Of a DNA stretch of 10,612 nt, positions 7,602 to 10,612 are shown piece after piece (the first letter of the stretch is position 1; each line of letters begins with the position of its first letter). The translations under genes were made by a program, and so were the position numbers. Under the pieces are notes generated by a model. That model did not search any database and was not told where the DNA came from. It worked only from the letters and a program-made list of their open reading frames with translations. This DNA comes from Deltaproteobacteria bacterium (GTDB taxonomy: Bacteria > Myxococcota_A > UBA9160). The stretch spans positions 10,291 through 20,902 of the forward strand of contig DOUU01000097.1 of NCBI GenBank assembly GCA_003520425.1, read 5' to 3'.

Positions 7602-9497
7602 TCATCTCGCAGAGTCGATCGGGGGGGCGGCTGTGGACACGGAGCAGGCGCTCGCTCGCTGGGGCATCCGGGCGAGGTGTATCACTTGGGCTTGGGGGGG
7701 GCAACGCGCTGGAACGATCGAAGGCCCTCTTTGCTCCGGGCTCGCAACCTCGAGCGGGCCCTGGACACGGGGCCCGCGCTCGGCGCCCCTTTGCCCCGTC
7801 TCCCCTTCCTGCCCTCGGCCACCCGAACCCCGCGAATCGAGGATTGCGCGGTACACCGATAGGTGCGTGCGCACGACGCGATCGACGCCGTGCTCGCGGT
7901 GGGTCCAATCGTGCGCATGCTTGCGGAAGTCACTGCGGAAGCCGGGCTCGAGAGCTCGCTCGACCGAGCGCGCGACGTCTTCGGGCGTGAACGCCGCCAG
8001 GATCGGTGCGGGCTCGTTCAGGATCCAGGCCGTGCTCTCCGGGCGATAGCTCATGATGACCGGCGTGCCCGCGGCGAGCGCTTGAGGTGCGGTCGATCCA
8101 AAGCAAGGCAGGGCCATCTGGTCGAGCACGACGTCGGCGGCCTTCGTGTAGCGGAGAAGCGCGGGCCGCGGCACCGGCGGGATCCAGTGCACGGCATCCT
8201 CGCAGCCGAGCTCGCGCACGAGCGCCTTGCTCTCTCGCACCTGCGCGCCCCATTCGGTCAGCACCAGCACGACCCGTCCGGAGACGGCACGACGGACGAG
8301 CGGCAGCGCCCGCAGATGGATGTCGGTTCCCTTCACCTCCCAGTCGTGCCGCAGGGGACACAGCAGGAGGACGTCCGCTCGGAGTTCGCGCCGAATGCGG
8401 AGGGGTGCATCACCCAGGTCCTGCTCGTGCTGGGGAACGTTCACCGGGTGGATCATCGGGCTGTAACGTGTGATGCCGAGCTTCTGCGCGTACTCGAGAC
8501 AGTCCCCGTTCGTGATGAAGCAATGCGTGGCCTCCCGGTACGCGAGGGCCGTGAGCCGGTGGAGCGGATCGTCCCCAAGGGTCAAGCTGCGGAGTGTCCC
8601 GTGCTCGAATGCCACGTACGGCTGCGTTCCCGCGAGCAGGGCCTGCACGGGATCGGTGCTGTAGCACTGGATGAGATCGTACTGCCCAAAGATTCGCCGG
8701 AAGACATCGAGATCGATCAGATAGTCGGCGACGTCGGCCCGCGTCAGCACATCCGGCCGGTCCGGGAAGCGCTCTCGGAATGTCTTTAGCAGGCGGCCGA
8801 TTTGATCGTCGGGTTCCGTGGGCGCTGAAAGTTGCGCCGGGACGGACGCCCCGCCGGCGCCTCCAGCTGCGCGGGACCCGAGCTCCACGACGCTCCCGCG
8901 CCGGCGGGCCGCTGCGTGCAGGCGCGCAACGCCGGGCAGACCCGAGAGGAAAGGATGCCTCGCGAGCCGTGCCAGGGCCGCGCGCATGAGGGCCGCGTCC
9001 GTAGCGCTGAGCCCACCGAAGGGCGCGCGGGGGAGCAGGGTCAGCGCTTTCAGGGCGCGGTAGAACGTGCGCGAGCGCGGGAATCGGTCGAGCAGTCGCC
9101 AGTACGCCTCGGCCCGCAGTTTCTGGCCTGTGTTCCACGCGTTGAGATAGCGCTCACACAGGTAGAGCGGCCCCTGTACGAACCAGCGCGGACGCACGAA
9201 TCCGTGCAGGTCCACGCGGCGCCAGTGGGGATGGAAATGGTCGCCGGGATCGCCCTCGAAGTCCGCGTCTTCGAACTCCGGACACCCCATGAGGTGGTAG
9301 TAGTCGTGACAGAGAACGTGGGCGTCGACGCCCGCCCAGCGGAGGAACTTGGCGTTCAGGTAGGCGTTGTTGGCGATGTTCCCGACGTGGAGGACGCGCA
9401 GCCTTCGGCCCCGGAGGCGTGAGAACTCGTCGAGCCATGCGCGAGTCTCTCCGTCGAGCCCCGGGACGGCTCCCTGACGGAGCCCCGCCTGATCCAT
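7602..9497 (-). CDS. Glycosyltransferase, GT-B fold (family 4-like), with low-complexity C-terminal tail
   Basis: The frame encodes 631 residues. Residues 32-64 (RLRVLHVGNIANNAYLNAK onward) give the first Rossmann strand and loop of a GT-B enzyme. Residues 195-232 are an Arg/Ala/Gly-rich, probably disordered stretch. DLIQCYS (274-280) and YVAFEHGTLR (294-303) resemble the acceptor-side domain. LLLCPLRHDWEVKGTDI (377-393), VVLVLTEWG (409-417), VHWIPPVPRPALLRY (436-450), ADVVLDQ (454-460) and STAPQALAAGTPVI (468-481) form the nucleotide-sugar half. ATG 9497 is supported by GGAGG 6 bases upstream. The fold is complete by about residue 555. The remaining 76 residues (bases 7832-7605) are Gly/Arg/Pro/Ala-rich, contain C8 and C7 runs and match no domain, so the real 3' end is uncertain. 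It follows the sulfotransferase by 32 bases and precedes the permease by 58. Donor and acceptor unknown. Confidence 0.85.
   Translation of the reverse strand: MDQAGLRQGAVPGLDGETRAWLDEFSRLRGRRLRVLHVGNIANNAYLNAKFLRWAGVDAHVLCHDYYHLMGCPEFEDADFEGDPGDHFHPHWRRVDLHGFVRPRWFVQGPLYLCERYLNAWNTGQKLRAEAYWRLLDRFPRSRTFYRALKALTLLPRAPFGGLSATDAALMRAALARLARHPFLSGLPGVARLHAAARRRGSVVELGSRAAGGAGGASVPAQLSAPTEPDDQIGRLLKTFRERFPDRPDVLTRADVADYLIDLDVFRRIFGQYDLIQCYSTDPVQALLAGTQPYVAFEHGTLRSLTLGDDPLHRLTALAYREATHCFITNGDCLEYAQKLGITRYSPMIHPVNVPQHEQDLGDAPLRIRRELRADVLLLCPLRHDWEVKGTDIHLRALPLVRRAVSGRVVLVLTEWGAQVRESKALVRELGCEDAVHWIPPVPRPALLRYTKAADVVLDQMALPCFGSTAPQALAAGTPVIMSYRPESTAWILNEPAPILAAFTPEDVARSVERALEPGFRSDFRKHAHDWTHREHGVDRVVRTHLSVYRAILDSRGSGGRGQEGETGQRGAERGPRVQGPLEVASPEQRGPSIVPARCPPQAQVIHLARMPQRASACSVSTAAPPIDSAR
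7621..7627. repeat. Homopolymer G7 (C7 on the coding strand)
   Basis: Seven G on the + strand within the last ten codons of the glycosyltransferase frame. This is the second of two long G runs in its low-complexity tail. Confidence 0.7.
7694..7701. repeat. Homopolymer G8 (C8 on the coding strand)
   Basis: Eight G on the + strand in the C-terminal tail of the glycosyltransferase. Adding one base would carry the frame to a TAG at 7557-7555, just before the permease ribosome binding site. Losing one base would end it at 7682. Runs of this length are prone to slippage and to sequencing error. Confidence 0.75.
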
Positions 9498-9503
9498 GCC
9501 CTC

Positions 9504-9508
9504 CCTCC
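9504..9508 (-). promoter_or_regulatory. Ribosome binding site GGAGG for the glycosyltransferase gene
   Basis: GGAGG lies 6 bases before ATG 9497 within a GGGAGGGAGGG stretch, in the 32-base gap after the sulfotransferase stop. It supports this ATG as the start. Confidence 0.6.
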
Positions 9509-9529
9509 CGCTCAGTGGGGATCGTCCGT

Positions 9530-10546
9530 CTAGCGCAGAGATGCGGGCGGCTCAACTCGCGGCTCGCTGAGTCTTTCCCCAAGGGTGCGCTCGAGGCTCT
9601 CGGGCAGCGGCCCCCCGCCCCCTTTCCGCAAGCCCTTGGGCACGTCCCCCAGCACGGGCAGCGCCTCCCCTCCGACGGCCAGCCCGTCGCGAATGCGCTC
9701 CAGCACCGCGCCCGGATTTCGACATAAGTCCGTGTATTCGACGATCAGCGTGCGGATCGCCGGCCCACCGAGCTCCGCGGCGAGCTCCCGGCTCAGGTCC
9801 GTGACCTGGCGCGCGACCTGCACGGCCGGGTCTTGCTCACCCCCAAAAGGCCAGGTGGACGGCTTAAGGGACCACCATGCGTCGTAGGATCCGAAGCGCT
9901 CCATGCGGCAGCGCAGAATCGAGCGAGCGCACTCGAGGGGAGGTCGGCGGATCCACACGAACAGGCACGCAGGGTGCACGCGACTCAGAAGCCTTGCGTT
10001 GAGGCCGCACACTGCGTTGCGGAAGGTGACGGGTCTGCGGAAGGCAGCCAGAATCTCGCCCTCGAGCGCATGGCGCAGCCCGCTCGCGTCGACCGCGGCC
10101 TCCTCCTTCACCGAGAGGTGGTGGGTCGAGGCCTCGTCAAGACGCAGCCAGTGGCGCCAGAAGTAGCCGAACTCGTGGGGCCCGGTCGCTCCTTCGGGGC
10201 TGCCGTGCACGGAGGCGAGGGCGATCTCTCGGGTCCCGATCGGCCCGAGGAGCGCGCGCGAGAGCGCGATGCCGACCGAAGGTCTTCGCCAGAACCGCGC
10301 GACCACGCCATCCACATAACCCAGCGGCAGGTGGCGCGCGATGAGCTGGGCGAGCACGGTGGTCCCCGAGCGGGGGACTCCCACCGTGTAGAGGATCGTA
10401 CGCCGCGCGGCCTCGGGATCCGGCGCTGGAGCGGGCAGGCTCGCCTCCGCCAGGACCTCGTTCAGTCGGAGGAGGAGGTCCTCGGCTGCGTCGTCCTTCG
10501 CAACGCCGGCCAGGCGTGCGGCCTGCTCGTGGGGATCACGCTTCAC
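9530..10546 (-). CDS. Sulfotransferase family protein (PAPS-dependent)
   Basis: A 338-residue cytosolic protein. VGVPRSGTTVLAQLI (55-69) is the P-loop-like 5'-phosphosulfate-binding motif. FVWIRRPPLECARSIL (196-211) is the 3'-phosphate-binding motif, with Arg201 and Ser209 in the expected spacing. GPHEFGYFW (122-130) and VEYTDLCRNPGAVLERI (269-285) fit the Sulfotransfer_1/3-type bacterial family. Such enzymes move sulfate from PAPS to a hydroxyl or amine on a sugar, lipid or protein; here a polysaccharide or its lipid carrier is the natural guess (inference). The start is GTG 10546, overlapping the upstream gene's TGA (GTGA), with GAGGGGG about 7 bases upstream. The first 48 residues are variable and charged. 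No kinase or sulfurylase gene for making PAPS is in view. Confidence 0.85.
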   Translation of the reverse strand: MKRDPHEQAARLAGVAKDDAAEDLLLRLNEVLAEASLPAPAPDPEAARRTILYTVGVPRSGTTVLAQLIARHLPLGYVDGVVARFWRRPSVGIALSRALLGPIGTREIALASVHGSPEGATGPHEFGYFWRHWLRLDEASTHHLSVKEEAAVDASGLRHALEGEILAAFRRPVTFRNAVCGLNARLLSRVHPACLFVWIRRPPLECARSILRCRMERFGSYDAWWSLKPSTWPFGGEQDPAVQVARQVTDLSRELAAELGGPAIRTLIVEYTDLCRNPGAVLERIRDGLAVGGEALPVLGDVPKGLRKGGGGPLPESLERTLGERLSEPRVEPPASLR

Positions 10547-10612
10547 GCGGGGGCCCCCTCGTCGAGCTGCGCAAATGGATAGACATAGTAGTAGGGGAAG
10601 GCATCGCCGATC
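10543..10612 (-). CDS. Unidentified protein, C-terminal 22 residues only (continues beyond window)
   Basis: On the - strand a frame open from the right edge reads IGDAFPYYYVYPFAQLDEG and then APA, ending at TGA 10545-10543. This stop overlaps the sulfotransferase GTG start in a GTGA junction like the one between the exporter subunits, which argues that the frame is a real gene end. The tail is rich in Tyr and Phe, unlike the Arg/Ala/Pro-rich frames seen elsewhere out of phase. It is too short to assign a family. By position it is the preceding gene of the same operon. Confidence 0.6.
   Translation of the reverse strand, partial: IGDAFPYYYVYPFAQLDEGAPA

Noticed and set aside
7863..8789. A 308-codon + strand frame opposite the second glycosyltransferase
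   Set aside because: It is antisense to the conserved GT-B C-terminal half, and its composition is typical of a complementary-strand shadow.

Overview
The window is very GC-rich and densely coding, with strong G/C bias at third codon positions and several genes whose starts overlap the preceding stop. It reads as part of a bacterial cell-surface polysaccharide locus (O-antigen, capsule or exopolysaccharide type). The ABC exporter ATPase has a Wzt-like C-terminal extension, which points to a Gram-negative organism. A deltaproteobacterial or myxobacterial lineage would fit the composition, but nothing in the sequence fixes the taxon.

Layout: two gene blocks converge near position 3840. The left block, on the + strand, holds the 3' end of a class I SAM methyltransferase (to 455), a GT-B family 4-like glycosyltransferase (455-1843) and a glutamine-dependent asparagine synthase family amidotransferase (1853-3805). 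The right block, on the - strand and transcribed right to left, holds the last 22 codons of an unidentified protein (10612-10543), a PAPS-dependent sulfotransferase (10546-9530), a second glycosyltransferase (9497-7602), a Wzm-type ABC permease (7543-6668), a Wzt-type ABC ATPase with a C-terminal beta-rich domain (6671-5394) and a radical SAM/SPASM-like enzyme (5330-3879). Short gaps, one TGATG and two GTGA stop/start overlaps suggest that each block is an operon. I see no RNA gene, CRISPR array, IS element or phage gene, and no gene-free stretch over 300 bases.

How the genes may work together (inference): the glycosyltransferases build a glycan on a lipid carrier. The amidotransferase, sulfotransferase, methyltransferase and radical SAM enzyme are candidates for decorating it. 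Wzm/Wzt would then move the finished chain across the inner membrane, with the Wzt C-terminal domain possibly reading a terminal modification. The most notable points are the unassigned radical SAM/SPASM-like enzyme in an ABC-exported glycan locus, the combination of four different tailoring enzymes with a Wzt-C exporter, and a glycosyltransferase with a low-complexity C-terminal tail carrying C8 and C7 homopolymers that makes its true 3' end uncertain.
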